A stretch of 64,000 nucleotides of DNA from Desulforhabdus sp. TSK (GCF_022836495.1 NZ_BQXM01000002.1:186001-250000), one strand, 5' to 3'; shown: positions 8,382-18,366, counted from the stretch's first letter. A program made the numbers and translations. Notes: generated from the letters alone by a model not told the origin.

Positions 8382-9037
8382 ACCTCTCTCTCCTTTTGTG
8401 ATGGGTTGCACAGTTTTGCCCCCAGGTCGAAGGCCTTCCGGCAGTCCTCCGGGAAAACCTCCTCGTGACGCTTCCGTTTTGCGGCGGCGTCGAACATACC
8501 CGCCTCGTATTTGGAATAATCTTCGAACTGCAGGGTGTCGAAGCTCATGAGCGACTCACAGGGACCGAATATCATCTCAAGGAGAAATGCGTTGAACTGA
8601 AACACCCGTTCCAAGCTCATTTTCGGAACCATCTCCTCGGGAATGTTCATCGTGTATATCCATGCGGTGGGGATCTTTCGCGGAAAAAGGGTGCGGCCGC
8701 TCCAGTCTTCATAACGGAGATAGGGGAACAAAAGCCGTTCAAGGAAAGACCGCATTTCGCCGCTGACCTCGCCGAAGTAGATGGGCGAACCCAAAATAAG
8801 GGCGTCGGCCCCGCGGATTTCCTCCAGGAGCGGCGTCAGCCCGTCTCGAGTTGCGCATCTGCCGAGACTCTTGCCGCCCTTTTTCTTACAGGCGAAGCAA
8901 CTGATACACCCCTTGTAGTCGAGGTCGTACAGGTGGAAAAGCCTTGTTTCGGCGCCTTTCGAAGCGGCGCCCTCCAATGCATGTTCGAGCATGGCGGCGG
9001 TATTCCATTCTTTTCTTGGACTTCCGTTGATGGCTAT
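8378..9037 (-). CDS. Iron-sulfur flavoprotein / NADPH-dependent FMN reductase-like
   Basis: A flavodoxin-fold protein of about 220 residues. It keeps the FMN phosphate loop AINGSPRKEWNTAA, a cysteine-rich loop GCISCFACKKKGGKSLGRC fitting a 4Fe-4S site of the iron-sulfur flavoprotein family, and GADALILGSPIYFGEVSGEMRSFLERL. The conserved FMN loop lies upstream of the first ATG (8992). In that frame there is no ATG, GTG or TTG before a stop codon at about 9063; an ATA at 9035-9037, about ten bases after an AGAGGAA box, sits where the family starts. Either ATA initiates, the start codon was mutated, or translation from 8992 gives a protein without its FMN loop. The last residues (QKEREV) are encoded by the duplicated SDR leader. 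Confidence 0.7.
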   Translation of the reverse strand: MAINGSPRKEWNTAAMLEHALEGAASKGAETRLFHLYDLDYKGCISCFACKKKGGKSLGRCATRDGLTPLLEEIRGADALILGSPIYFGEVSGEMRSFLERLLFPYLRYEDWSGRTLFPRKIPTAWIYTMNIPEEMVPKMSLERVFQFNAFLLEMIFGPCESLMSFDTLQFEDYSKYEAGMFDAAAKRKRHEEVFPEDCRKAFDLGAKLCNPSQKEREV

Positions 9038-9111
9038 GAAGTTTTCCTCTTTGCGCTTCGCTTATATGGCTGAGAGCTAATCTCTAAACGCTGCCCCCTA
9101 TCAGAGATGCT

Positions 9112-10338
9112 TCATTTCGATTCCGAGCCTTCAACCACCTCCCAGTGCTGGATTTTAGGTTTTTTTTCTTGTGGATTCTTTGCCTTGCCATTGTCGTATT
9201 TGCGGGTGTCCAGGATGACGAGTGTGATCCCGCGGGCCTCTTCCATGAGACGCTCGACGATGTTCGTCTTTCCCAGAAGTTTTTTCCAGAAGGGTGTATG
9301 ACCCGGGCGCCCGAGAACGATGTGCCCGACGCGGTATTCGCGTGCGAATCGAAGGATGGTGTCGGCAATGTCGTCCCCCTTATAGGTGAAGACCGTGGCT
9401 CCCAGTTGGGTGGCCAGGGTTAGAGTCTCCAACAGCAACCGTTGAATGGTGGAATCGATCCGTGTCGGCTCTTCCCCCGGTGTCTGCACGTAGACGGCGT
9501 ACCAGTTGCGGTTCAGCCGTCCTGCGAGCCTCGACGCATAGCGTAGGAGCATCTTGCTGTTCGGACCTCCGGAGCTCAAACAGACCATCAACTGGTCGGG
9601 TGTGGCCGGGATGTCGAGATCCAGGGTATCGCGGCTTTTCGCCTCGATTTGTGACGCCGCCTCACGCAGGGTGAGCTCCCGCAGTTGAACGAGATTGGGC
9701 TCCTTGAAGAAGTGGGCCAAAGCGGTGCCAATACGTTCTTTGGGATAGATTTTCCCTTCTTCGAGGCGCTTCTGCAGGTCTTCCGTCGTGAGGTCCACGT
9801 TGACGATCTCATCGGCATCGGCGATGACGGAATCGGGGATGCGTTCGCTCACCTTGACGCCTGAAATCGTCTCCACGGTGTCATAGAGGCTCTCGAAATG
9901 CTGGACGTTCAAGGTGCTGATGACATGGATGCCCGCAGCGAGGATCTCCTGGACGTCCTGGTAGCGTTTGGCGTTGCGGCTTCCCGGGACATTCGTGTGA
10001 GCAAGCTCGTCCACGAGGACCACCTGGGGCTTTCTGGCCAGGATGGCGTCGACGTCCATTTCCTCCACCACGATGCCACGATATTCCTGGCGCCGGCGGG
10101 GGATGACTTCCAGCCCCTCCACAAGGGCTGCCGTGTCGGCGCGTCCGTGGGTTTCCACAAGGCCCACCGCGATGTCGATTTCTTCCTTCTTGAGCCGGTG
10201 GGCTTCCTCCAGCATCTGCCAGGTTTTTCCCACTCCCGCACAGTAGCCCAGGTACACTTTGAGGCGTCCGCGCTGTGCGCGCCGGATCATCCTCAAAAAA
10301 GTGTCCGGCCGCTTTCTTGACAGGATCTCATCCATCAC
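9112..10338 (-). CDS. kdpD: KdpD-like sensor lacking the kinase core
   Basis: A 408-residue protein with only the cytoplasmic input part of KdpD. The KdpD domain has Walker A GYCAGVGKT at residues 31-39, GLVETHGRADT and VVLVDELAHTNVPGSRN; it is followed by a universal-stress-protein (USP) domain (VCLSSGGPNS, IVLGRPGHTPFWKKLLG). There are no membrane segments, no HisKA and no ATPase domain, about 450 residues fewer than E. coli KdpD. A charged lysine-rich tail ends the protein. It starts at GTG 10338 (or ATG 10335) and overlaps the kdpC stop codon by four bases. It probably senses turgor, ATP or K+ status and acts on Kdp or on the separate kinase. Confidence 0.88.
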   Translation of the reverse strand: MMDEILSRKRPDTFLRMIRRAQRGRLKVYLGYCAGVGKTWQMLEEAHRLKKEEIDIAVGLVETHGRADTAALVEGLEVIPRRRQEYRGIVVEEMDVDAILARKPQVVLVDELAHTNVPGSRNAKRYQDVQEILAAGIHVISTLNVQHFESLYDTVETISGVKVSERIPDSVIADADEIVNVDLTTEDLQKRLEEGKIYPKERIGTALAHFFKEPNLVQLRELTLREAASQIEAKSRDTLDLDIPATPDQLMVCLSSGGPNSKMLLRYASRLAGRLNRNWYAVYVQTPGEEPTRIDSTIQRLLLETLTLATQLGATVFTYKGDDIADTILRFAREYRVGHIVLGRPGHTPFWKKLLGKTNIVERLMEEARGITLVILDTRKYDNGKAKNPQEKKPKIQHWEVVEGSESK

Positions 10339-10949
10339 AATTTCCCGTCCAGCGCGAGGTTCAGCAGCAGAACGTTGACTCGCGGCTCGCCCAGAAAGCC
10401 CAGTTCCCTGTTTTCTGTCGCGGATTCGATTTTACGGCGCACGGCGTCTTCGGTGAGGCCTCGGGCGACGGCCACGCGGTGCGCCTGGAGAAAGGCGTTT
10501 TCCCTGGAGATATGCGGGTCGAGCCCACTCCCTGAGGCTGTTACGGCATCTGCGGGAACGGGGGCGTCCGCAGCCAGCCCGTTCTCCTCTCGATATCGTT
10601 TCACACGCTCCTGCACCGTTTCGGCGAGCTTTCGCGAGGTGGGGCCCCGGTTGCTCCCTCCGGATTGGACTCCGTCATATCCCTCTCCGGCCGCCGATGG
10701 GCGTGGGTGGATATAAGCTGCCCCGCTGAAAGCCTGGCCGATCAGACTTGAGCCCGCGACCTGGCCATTCCGCAAAACGAGGGAGCCGTTTGCCTTTTCC
10801 GGGAAAAGCCCTTGTGCGAGACCCCAGACAATCAGGGGATAAACACCCCCGAGGAGAATCGCCAGGAAGCAGGTGGCTGCCAGGGCCGTGTATAACTCTT
10901 TTCGAATGCGCTTGATGCTGTAGAAGCTTTCGAACGTCAGGTTTTTCAT
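10335..10949 (-). CDS. kdpC: Potassium-transporting ATPase subunit C
   Basis: A 204-residue KdpC, the single-span subunit that stabilises the KdpB-KdpA complex and raises ATP affinity. A transmembrane helix (ALAATCFLAILLGGVYPLIVWGLAQ with charged flanks) is followed by family landmarks: VGSSLIGQ-like AGSSLIGQAFSGAAYIHPRPSA, GSNRGPTSRKL, PADAVTASGSGLDPHIS and LLNLALDG. The start MKNLTFESFY at 10947-10949 is chosen from family length; the frame stays open further upstream without support. Third structural gene of the operon, 55 bases after kdpB. Confidence 0.93.
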   Translation of the reverse strand: MKNLTFESFYSIKRIRKELYTALAATCFLAILLGGVYPLIVWGLAQGLFPEKANGSLVLRNGQVAGSSLIGQAFSGAAYIHPRPSAAGEGYDGVQSGGSNRGPTSRKLAETVQERVKRYREENGLAADAPVPADAVTASGSGLDPHISRENAFLQAHRVAVARGLTEDAVRRKIESATENRELGFLGEPRVNVLLLNLALDGKL

Positions 10950-11004
10950 GATCTGAGTCCTTTTCAACGGCAGCGCCGTCTTGCACGGCGGCGTTCCGGT
11001 TGGG

Positions 11005-13026
11005 TCAAACCAGGCCCAGCCCATGGATGAGCATGTCAATGAGCTTGATCCCGATGAAAGGCGCCACCAGTCCCCCCAGGCCATACAGGAAGAGGTTGCG
11101 GCGCAGCAGGACCGCCGCGCTCATGGGGCGGAAGTGCACCCCCCTCAGCGCCAGGGGAATGAGAGCGATGATGATGAGGGCGTTGAAGATGACGGCGCTC
11201 AGGATGGCGCTGCCGGACGAGCCCAGGCGCATGAGATTGAGCGGTGCGATGGCGGGGAAAGCGCCCACCAGCATGGCCGGGAGGATGGCGAAGTATTTGG
11301 CCACATCGTTGGCGATGCTGAAAGTCGTGAGCGCCCCCCGGGTCATTAGCATCTGCTTTCCGATCTCCACAATTTCAATGAGCTTGGTGGGATTCGAGTC
11401 GAGATCCACCATGTTTCCCGCTTCCTTGGCGGCCTGGGTTCCCGTATTCATGGCGACTCCCACATCGGCCTGGGCCAGGGCTGGAGCGTCGTTGGTCCCA
11501 TCTCCCGTCATGGCGACCAGGTGGCCCGCCGCCTGTTCTTTTCGGATGAGGGCGAGCTTGTCTTCGGGTCGCGCTTCGGCGAGGAAATCGTCCACACCGG
11601 CTTCCTCGGCAATGGCTGCCGCCGTGAGGCGATTATCCCCGGTGATCATCACCGTCCTGATGCCCATGGCGCGGAAGCGCTCGAAGCGGTCCCTGAGCCC
11701 TCCTTTGACGATGTCCTTGAGATGGACGACCCCCAGCACCCGATCATTGTCCGAAACCACCAGGGGCGTGCCGCCCTTTTGGGAAATCTCTTCAACCGCC
11801 GCAGCGATTTCTGGAGGGAAGGGGCGGTCGGTGTATTCCCGAATGGCGTCGGAAGCACCTTTGCGGATCCTTCGGCCGTCGGTGTCGATGCCGCTCATGC
11901 GGGTTTGAGCCGTGAAAGGAATGAACCGGGCATGAGGCATTTCCGCAATGGAACGGCCTCTGAGGCCGTATTGCTTGGCCAGCACGACAATGCTCCGCCC
12001 CTCGGGAGTCTCGTCGGCCAGGGAGGCCAGCTGTGCGGCATCGGCGAGCTCTTCCACACGCACCCCTGCGGCCGGCAGGAGCTCAGATGCCTGGCGGTCT
12101 CCCAGGGTGATGGTTCCCGTTTTGTCGAGAAGCAGTACATCCACGTCTCCAGCGGCTTCCACAGCGCGTCCGCTCATGGCGAGGACATTCTTCTGCACCA
12201 GGCGGTCGATGCCGGCGATTCCGATGGCGCTGAGCAGGCCTCCGATGGTGGTGGGAATGAGGCATACCAGCAGAGCCACGAGAACCGTGACGGAAAAGGA
12301 CACGTTGGAGTAAAGCCCAAAGAGCTTGAAGGAAAGGATCGCCACCAGGAATATGAGGGTGAGGGCCGAGAGAAGTATGGTCAAAGCGATCTCGTTGGGG
12401 GTCTTCTGACGCCTGGCTCCTTCCACCAGCCCGATCATATGATCCAGGAAGCTTTCGCCGGGATTTGCCGTAACACGAACCCGGATACTGTCTGAAAGCA
12501 CCTTCGTGCCGCCCGTCACCGCGCTGCGGTCGCCGCCGGCTTCACGGATCACCGGGGCGGATTCCCCCGTGATGGCCGATTCATCAACGGTGGCCGCACC
12601 TTCGACAATTTCGCCGTCCGCCGGGATGATCTCGCCGGCGGAAACGAGGACAACATCCCCTTTACGCAGCTGATCCGCGGGGATATTGAGAGGGGTGCCG
12701 TCCGGTTCCACCCGCCTGGCTGAGGTTTGAGTGCGCGTTTTCCGAAGTTCATTGGCTTGAGCCTTTCCACGTCCTTCGGCGACGGCTTCGGCAAAATTTG
12801 CGAAAAGCACCGTGAACCAGAGCCAGAGGGTCACCTGGAAGCTGAATCCGACGGGCTCCTGGTCCGTTCGGGCCACAAGTCCGAGGGTCGTGATGAAGGC
12901 TCCCACTTCGGTCACGAACATGACGGGATTCTTCACCATGGAGCGCGGATGGAGCTTCTTGAAAGATTCCACCGCGGCTCGTGCAACGATTCCCCCATGG
13001 AAGAGGGACTGTTTTTTTCCGGCCAT
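11005..13026 (-). CDS. kdpB: Potassium-transporting P-type ATPase, catalytic subunit B
   Basis: A 673-residue P-type ATPase that powers K+ uptake in the inner membrane. Motifs in order: TGES at 153-156 in the actuator domain, [18 protein letters not shown] in the membrane core, phosphorylation site [10 protein letters not shown] at 301-310, the nucleotide-binding KGAS in [15 protein letters not shown] and [22 protein letters not shown] hinge. The start has AGGATCC upstream and full family length. It follows kdpA by 13 bases. No damaged motif was seen. Confidence 0.96.
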   Translation of the reverse strand: MAGKKQSLFHGGIVARAAVESFKKLHPRSMVKNPVMFVTEVGAFITTLGLVARTDQEPVGFSFQVTLWLWFTVLFANFAEAVAEGRGKAQANELRKTRTQTSARRVEPDGTPLNIPADQLRKGDVVLVSAGEIIPADGEIVEGAATVDESAITGESAPVIREAGGDRSAVTGGTKVLSDSIRVRVTANPGESFLDHMIGLVEGARRQKTPNEIALTILLSALTLIFLVAILSFKLFGLYSNVSFSVTVLVALLVCLIPTTIGGLLSAIGIAGIDRLVQKNVLAMSGRAVEAAGDVDVLLLDKTGTITLGDRQASELLPAAGVRVEELADAAQLASLADETPEGRSIVVLAKQYGLRGRSIAEMPHARFIPFTAQTRMSGIDTDGRRIRKGASDAIREYTDRPFPPEIAAAVEEISQKGGTPLVVSDNDRVLGVVHLKDIVKGGLRDRFERFRAMGIRTVMITGDNRLTAAAIAEEAGVDDFLAEARPEDKLALIRKEQAAGHLVAMTGDGTNDAPALAQADVGVAMNTGTQAAKEAGNMVDLDSNPTKLIEIVEIGKQMLMTRGALTTFSIANDVAKYFAILPAMLVGAFPAIAPLNLMRLGSSGSAILSAVIFNALIIIALIPLALRGVHFRPMSAAVLLRRNLFLYGLGGLVAPFIGIKLIDMLIHGLGLV

Positions 13027-13039
13027 GTCAGGATCCTTT

Positions 13040-14776
13040 CTAAAAAAGCCTGTCCGATCCGGTCATGATGAAATGCTCCACGACAGGACCCAGGGAGAGG
13101 GCGGGGAAGAAGGTGAGCGCCCCAACGATGATGACCGTTGCGACCAGCAGCAGGACAAAGGTTCCATCCGAGACGGGAAAGCTTCCCTGGCTGTCGGAGA
13201 CTCTTTTCTTGCGCGCCAGATTGCCCGCCAGGGCCAGGACCGGCACGATGATGAAGAAACGCCCGGCAAGCATGGCGGCCCCGAGCGTCATGTTGTACCA
13301 GGGGGTATTGCCGTTCAGGCCTGCGAAGGCGCTTCCGTTGTTTCCCGACGCGGACGAGAAGGCGTAGAGGATTTCACTCAGTCCATGGGGGCCTCTGTTG
13401 GCGAGTGCCGCTATTCCCCAGCCGCTTACAGCTGCCCAGCCGGCAAAGCCCAGGATGCTGAAGATGGGGACCAGTACGGCGATGACGCTCGCTTTGATGT
13501 CGTAGGCTTCAATCTTTTTTCCCAGGTATTCCGGAGTCCTGCCGATCATAAGTCCCGCCAGGAATACCGTCAGAACCACGAAGACAAGCATGCCGTAGAG
13601 TCCCGCTCCCACGCCCCCGAAGATCACTTCTCCCAGCTGTATGTTGAGCAGAGGCACGAGCCCGCCCAGGGGAGTCAGGGAATCGTGCATGGCGTTGACG
13701 GCGCCGCAGGATGCGTCGGTGGTCACGACGGCAAAAAGGGTCGAACCGAAAATCCCAAAACGGACTTCCTTTCCTTCCATGCTCCCCCCGGAGGCGCTCA
13801 CTCCCAGGGCGTGCAGCCTCGGATTGCCGGCGATTTCCGCAGTCCATGCCACGAGGAGCCCTGCCAGGAAGAGCAGGGCCATGGCGCTCCAGACGGCCCA
13901 TCCATGCCGTTGGTTGCCGGTCATGCGCCCGAGGGTGTAAGTGAGTCCGCTTGGAATGAGAAAAATGGCGAGAATTTGCAGGAAATTGGAAAGGGGCGTC
14001 GGATTTTCGTAAGGGTGCGCGGCGTTGGCGTTCATGAACCCGCCGCCGTTGGTTCCCAGCATCTTGATGGCCGCCTGGGAAGCCACGGGACCCTGAGCCA
14101 GAGTCTGTACGGACGGAGAAGATCCCTCGGCGGTCTGCTCCAGGGTTTCCACTGGAACATAGGGCTGAAAGGTTTGAATCACGCCCTGCGATACCAGAAA
14201 AAGAGCGAAAAGCAGCGAGAGAGGCAGCAACAGGTAAAGGTTCGTGCGCACCATGTCCGTCCAGAAATTGCCGACAGTCTTCGCTTCGTGCCGACTGATC
14301 CCCCGCATGAGGGCTGCGGCCACTCCGATCCCGGCTGCAGCCGAAACGAAGTTGTGGAAGACAAGTCCCACCATTTGAGAAAAATAGGAGAGGGTGGATT
14401 CCCCCCCGTAGTTTTGCCAGTCTGTGTTGGTGGTGAAGCTGGCAGCCGTGTTGAACGCGAGATCCGGACTCATTGGGCCGAAGTGCTGAGGATTGAGGGG
14501 CAGGATTCCCTGCAGGCGGAGAACGCCATAGGTGAACAGGCAGCCGACAAGACTGAACACCAGGAGGGAAAAGGCGTACTGCTGCCAGGTCTGCTCCTGC
14601 TGCGGATCAATGCCGAGGAACCGGTAGAGCAACCGTTCGAGGGAGCGGAGGAGCGGATCGAGAAACGTCTTTCCCTCAGCGTCGAGCACCCGAAGGATGT
14701 AAAGCCCGACGGGTTTTGCCAGCCCGAAAAGCAAGGCCACAAACAACACCAATTGAAGCCATCCGTAGATTGCCAT
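13040..14776 (-). CDS. kdpA: Potassium-transporting ATPase, K+-binding subunit A
   Basis: The channel-like subunit of 578 residues, with about ten membrane helices and the four selectivity-filter loops of the family: [42 protein letters not shown], and later [22 protein letters not shown] and [13 protein letters not shown]. The ATG at 14774-14776 (MAIYGWLQ) is preferred since AGGATG lies about eight bases upstream; an ATG three codons earlier (14785) directly abuts the Shine-Dalgarno sequence. It follows kdpF by about 16 bases. Confidence 0.95.
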   Translation of the reverse strand: MAIYGWLQLVLFVALLFGLAKPVGLYILRVLDAEGKTFLDPLLRSLERLLYRFLGIDPQQEQTWQQYAFSLLVFSLVGCLFTYGVLRLQGILPLNPQHFGPMSPDLAFNTAASFTTNTDWQNYGGESTLSYFSQMVGLVFHNFVSAAAGIGVAAALMRGISRHEAKTVGNFWTDMVRTNLYLLLPLSLLFALFLVSQGVIQTFQPYVPVETLEQTAEGSSPSVQTLAQGPVASQAAIKMLGTNGGGFMNANAAHPYENPTPLSNFLQILAIFLIPSGLTYTLGRMTGNQRHGWAVWSAMALLFLAGLLVAWTAEIAGNPRLHALGVSASGGSMEGKEVRFGIFGSTLFAVVTTDASCGAVNAMHDSLTPLGGLVPLLNIQLGEVIFGGVGAGLYGMLVFVVLTVFLAGLMIGRTPEYLGKKIEAYDIKASVIAVLVPIFSILGFAGWAAVSGWGIAALANRGPHGLSEILYAFSSASGNNGSAFAGLNGNTPWYNMTLGAAMLAGRFFIIVPVLALAGNLARKKRVSDSQGSFPVSDGTFVLLLVATVIIVGALTFFPALSLGPVVEHFIMTGSDRLF

Positions 14777-14792
14777 CTGATGCATCCTTCCC

Positions 14793-14876
14793 TCAGAATT
14801 TATCGGGTCGAAGAATGCTGGCCCAGAGGTAGAGAATCAAGACCAGCCCGATTGAACCCACGAGAATGTCCATCAT
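14793..14876 (-). CDS. kdpF: Potassium-transporting ATPase subunit F
   Basis: A 27-residue single-helix peptide, MMDILVGSIG followed by LVLILYLWASILRPDKF. Position directly before kdpA, one hydrophobic helix and the end LRP-(D/E)-KF are the KdpF signature; KdpF stabilises the KdpABC complex in the membrane. It begins two bases after the stop of the next small ORF upstream. Too small for most gene callers. Confidence 0.85.
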   Translation of the reverse strand: MMDILVGSIGLVLILYLWASILRPDKF

Positions 14877-14878
14877 GA

Positions 14879-14974
14879 TCAGAGCCTTTCCATGGCCTTG
14901 ACGAGCAAGCCGCAAAGGCCGAAAAAAACACCAATGATCGAGATAAAGACGATGTCCGGCAACATGTCCATCAT
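14879..14974 (-). CDS. Small membrane peptide before kdpF
   Basis: A 31-residue ORF: MMDMLPDIVF, a hydrophobic helix (ISIIGVFFGLCGLLV) and the charged end KAMERL. It overlaps the histidine kinase stop (ATGATG with TGA inside) and ends two bases before kdpF, so coding is tightly packed from kinase to kdpA. Similar tiny peptides ending in a cysteine helix and a charged RL tail occur next to kdpF in other bacteria as far as I recall, but none is characterised. It could be a second small Kdp subunit or a coupling peptide for translation. Confidence 0.6.
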   Translation of the reverse strand: MMDMLPDIVFISIIGVFFGLCGLLVKAMERL

Positions 14975-16797
14975 TCCTTTTTTGAAACGGCATCTGTTCG
15001 CTGGAGGCAAAAGGTGAAGGTGCTTCCCTCGCCTTCCTTGCTCTCCACGCTGATCGTACCACCATGGGCTTCCACGATCTCTTTGGTGATGGCGAGCCCC
15101 AGCCCTTCTCCTTCTCCGCCGTTCTGCTCGGGTACACGAAAGAACTGGTCGAAGACCCGATCCAGGAAGGGGGCGGGGATTCCTCTGCCCGTATCGGAAA
15201 CCTTGAAGCAGATTTGCTCCCCGGCTGCTTCGGCCAGGATGCGTATGGCGCCTCCCGGTGAGGTGTATTTGATGGCATTGGACAGGAGATTTACCAGCAC
15301 GTGCTCCATGCGTGCCGTGTCCACCAGCACCGGGGGAAGATCGACCGGTACTTCCAGTTCCAGGGTGAGTCCATGGTCCCTGGCCGAGCTCCGGAAACGG
15401 TCCACCTGTTTGACCACCATTTCGTGAGGCGATACGGGTTGAAGGTCCATTTGCATTCTTCCTGCTTCGATGCGGCTGATATCGAGAAGATTGGTCAAGA
15501 TGGAATGCAGCCGATCGCTCTCATCCCGCGCAGCCACCAGCAGCTCTATCTGCTTGGGAGTCAGTGGTCCCGCTTTTTCCTCCAGGAGCAGGTATATGGC
15601 CATGCGAAGAGAAGTCAGCGGCGTCTTCAGCTGATGCGAGACGGTGGAAACGACTCCCCGCTTCAATTCGTCCTGATGGAACTCCCGGGTCACGTCTTTC
15701 AGAATGAGAATGACCCCCGTGGTGTGCTTTTCTCCATCGAGGATGGGTACCGCTTCGGAACTGAAAAAGTGTTCTTCACCCTTCACAAAGCGTTGAATGA
15801 CGGGCGGATTGTCCGGCGTGGGCAGGCTGCCGAGGGCCTCCTGGAGCAGGCTTTCCATCCAGTCGAAGGCGAGGCTCCGAACCTGAACGTTCGGTTTGAG
15901 CCCGAAGACTTCCGCTGCTGCTTCCGTAGACACCTCCACGCGGCCTTCAAGATCCACAATGGCCACGGCATCGGGAAGGCTCTTAAAGACCTGGCGGGTG
16001 GAGCGCTGGATGCGATCCATCCGTGTACGGCTATTCCTCCTGAATTCTCTCAGACCGGAGGCCATCTCGTTGAAGGCTTCCGAAAGCCGTCCGATTTCGT
16101 CGTTGGAGGCGCTCTGGACGACGAGATCGAGATTCCCTTTCCGAATTTCGTCGGCCGATCGGGTCAGACGCTGGATGGGGCGCAGGATCCATCGCCCCGT
16201 GAACAGAATGAAGACCATGGCGACGGCTGCGCCAAAGCTCAGCAGAATATACATGTGCCGCTTGGCGTCTGCAGCTCCGGTCCGAGCCCGTTGGTTGGCG
16301 TCCGCCATGTTCTGCTGATTCATCTGCAGGATCGTGCTGGCAATTTCCTTGATCTGGTGAAAGAGCGGCAGCAGTCGGTCGAAATAAGCCGTTTTGCGGT
16401 CATGAAGGGGGGAGAGGGGATCCATCACTTCCCCCAGGGTCTTCCCGTATTGTGCGAAAAGGTCTCGCAAATGGTTCGCAGCTGCTTCTTCGCCCGGCAG
16501 GGTGATGTTGTTCAATTCGACCTGGAGCGCCTGTTCAAAGGTTGGTCTACTTCCGGCGATGAGCTGCCGGCCGAGGCCGTCTTCCCCCAGCAGCGTGAAC
16601 AGCGTCCCACTGTCCATGCGTTCGAGAGCGTCCTGCATCTGCTGACAGGCGAAGACACTCCGGTAATTTTCCCGCAGAAGGGTGTCTACGGAATGTCCCA
16701 GGGTGGTGAGATGCAAAATGCTCTGCACGCCGATGATCAGGATGATGACGAACAGCCCTCCAAAGCCCAGGGATAATTTTGCTCGTATTCCCAACAT
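14971..16797 (-). CDS. Membrane histidine kinase of the Kdp operon
   Basis: A 608-residue sensor kinase. Domain order: helix 1 (about 8-32), a periplasmic helical domain of about 150 residues, helix 2 (182-201), HAMP (about 202-255, DEIRKGNLD), PAS (about 265-370, LPDAVAIVDLEGRV), HisKA with phospho-acceptor His388 in VSHQLKTPLTSL, then the ATPase domain with NLLSNAIKYT, DTGRGIP and GLGLAI. GGAGGG precedes the ATG. It lies between the sigma54-type regulator and kdpF and replaces the kinase half missing from the KdpD-like protein. It resembles NtrB/KinB-type sensors more than KdpD. Partner is very likely the adjacent regulator. Confidence 0.88.
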   Translation of the reverse strand: MLGIRAKLSLGFGGLFVIILIIGVQSILHLTTLGHSVDTLLRENYRSVFACQQMQDALERMDSGTLFTLLGEDGLGRQLIAGSRPTFEQALQVELNNITLPGEEAAANHLRDLFAQYGKTLGEVMDPLSPLHDRKTAYFDRLLPLFHQIKEIASTILQMNQQNMADANQRARTGAADAKRHMYILLSFGAAVAMVFILFTGRWILRPIQRLTRSADEIRKGNLDLVVQSASNDEIGRLSEAFNEMASGLREFRRNSRTRMDRIQRSTRQVFKSLPDAVAIVDLEGRVEVSTEAAAEVFGLKPNVQVRSLAFDWMESLLQEALGSLPTPDNPPVIQRFVKGEEHFFSSEAVPILDGEKHTTGVILILKDVTREFHQDELKRGVVSTVSHQLKTPLTSLRMAIYLLLEEKAGPLTPKQIELLVAARDESDRLHSILTNLLDISRIEAGRMQMDLQPVSPHEMVVKQVDRFRSSARDHGLTLELEVPVDLPPVLVDTARMEHVLVNLLSNAIKYTSPGGAIRILAEAAGEQICFKVSDTGRGIPAPFLDRVFDQFFRVPEQNGGEGEGLGLAITKEIVEAHGGTISVESKEGEGSTFTFCLQRTDAVSKKE

Positions 16798-17022
16798 GTT
16801 TTGCCCTCCACTCCAATTGGTAAGAGCAACAGATGTGCCGGGGTTCTCATGGATGTATGCTATTGGAAATTCAATGAATCAATGAATCGGGGGGTCAGGG
16901 CTGATTTCACTCTGCAAGACAGGGTCTGCCCAAGCCTTGCATCCTGCAAGGTTTTCTTCCTTGAAAAAACGGGAGCGTCCGAGGCTTGTCCGACTCCTGG
17001 TCATGGGCGGAGGAATTGGATG

Positions 17023-18366
17023 TCAAATCCCGTATTTCTTCCGACGGCGCCAGAGAGTGGCCTGATCCAGTCCAAGGGTCTCAGCAGCCTCCTGGAGGGA
17101 TTTGGACGATGCCAGAACGCTGCGAATATGCAGCTCCTCGATCTTCTCGACGCTCACAGGATCTCCGATGCCGGGGATGGGAGGAGCCGGGGGAGGATGA
17201 TCCGGCAGGTATTCCACGCCCACGCGATCGGTCTGGCAGAGAATGGCCGCCCGCTCCATGGCGTTTTGCAGTTCCCGAACATTCCCCGGCCAGGGATAGC
17301 GCTTCAGGGAGTCCCTCGCTTCATCGGTGAGCCCAAGAAAGGTGTGGTGCTTCTGGCGCCCAAAGAAGAGAAGGAACCGTTCCGCCAGAGGAACAATGTC
17401 TTCCGGGTGCTCCCGCAGGGGAGGAATGGCAATCTGGATGACGTTCAGCCGGTAGAAAAGGTCCTGCCGGAAGCGCCCCTCCTGCACGGCCTTGTCGAGA
17501 TCTGCGTTGGTGGCGGCGAGGATGCGGACATCGGCCTTGTGTGTGGCTGGGTCGCCCACGTGCTCGTATTCTCTGTCCTGAAGGAAGCGCAGGAGCTTGG
17601 GTTGGATGGACAGGGGGAGGTCGCCGATTTCGTCCAGGAAAAGGGTGCCCCCCTCGCAGGCGGCGATGCGACCGGGATTGTTTCGGACCGCGCCGGTGAA
17701 AGCGCCCTTGACGTGCCCGAAAAGCTCGCTTTCCAGGAGCTCTGTGGAGAGGGACGGGCACGACACAATGCCGAAGGGCTTCTGAGACCTGGTGCTCCAG
17801 GCGTGGATGGCCCGGGCGAAGAGCGATTTTCCCGTTCCACTCTCTCCCCGCAGCAATACGGTGGCATTGGTGGGTGCTACCTGTCGAGCCAGGGCGATGG
17901 CTTTTTGCATGGAGTGGCTTTCGCTGGAAAGCTCGATTTCCGGGCGCAGGTGCTCCAGGTCATGCTGCAATCGCTCAATCTTCTGCTCGAGATTTCGCAT
18001 TTCCAGGATTTTTCGGGCTGCCAGCTCCACCTGGGCGGGCGTGAAAGGCTTGGGAAGATAGTCGGCCGCTCCTCGGCGCATGGCTTCGACAGCCGATTCA
18101 ATGGAGGAATAAGCGGTGATGACGATGATTTTTATCCAGGGTGTGACGGCGAGCAGGGCAGGAATCAGGTCCATTCCGCTGGCTGTGCCCAGGCGAAGGT
18201 CCACGAAGGCCAGCTCAAAAACCTGCCGGGATGCCTCCATCAGTGCATCCTGGAAATTGCTGACGGCAACGACCGTGTGACCGCTGTTTTCAAGACAAAA
18301 GGACAGGGTTTTTCGGATGTTGGCTTCGTCATCCACAATCAGGATCTTCAGGGAGTCAACCGCCAT
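17023..18366 (-). CDS. Sigma54-dependent response regulator of the Kdp operon
   Basis: A 447-residue NtrC-family regulator. Receiver domain with Asp12/13 and phospho-acceptor Asp56 (FVDLRLG), then the AAA+ domain with Walker A GESGTGKS near 174-181, the sigma54-contact loop GAFTGA at 221-226, Walker [14 protein letters not shown] and [11 protein letters not shown], and a C-terminal Fis-type helix-turn-helix ([24 protein letters not shown] in two helices). The start at 18366 gives [14 protein letters not shown]; the frame to 18441 is an unsupported extension. First gene of the kdp transcription unit. Normal KdpE is an OmpR-type regulator, so activation through RpoN would be a different control logic. 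Confidence 0.9.
   Translation of the reverse strand: MAVDSLKILIVDDEANIRKTLSFCLENSGHTVVAVSNFQDALMEASRQVFELAFVDLRLGTASGMDLIPALLAVTPWIKIIVITAYSSIESAVEAMRRGAADYLPKPFTPAQVELAARKILEMRNLEQKIERLQHDLEHLRPEIELSSESHSMQKAIALARQVAPTNATVLLRGESGTGKSLFARAIHAWSTRSQKPFGIVSCPSLSTELLESELFGHVKGAFTGAVRNNPGRIAACEGGTLFLDEIGDLPLSIQPKLLRFLQDREYEHVGDPATHKADVRILAATNADLDKAVQEGRFRQDLFYRLNVIQIAIPPLREHPEDIVPLAERFLLFFGRQKHHTFLGLTDEARDSLKRYPWPGNVRELQNAMERAAILCQTDRVGVEYLPDHPPPAPPIPGIGDPVSVEKIEELHIRSVLASSKSLQEAAETLGLDQATLWRRRKKYGI

Noticed and set aside
12812-14878. 688-residue plus-strand frame opposite kdpB and kdpA
   Set aside because: It lies antisense to two clear Kdp genes and has the low-complexity composition of a shadow frame in GC-rich DNA.
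16935-16951. CCTTGCA-TCC-TGCAAGG hairpin with TTTT between kinase and regulator genes
   Set aside because: The T-run is on the plus strand, where there is no gene to terminate; on the minus-strand transcript it would precede the kinase gene without a T-run.
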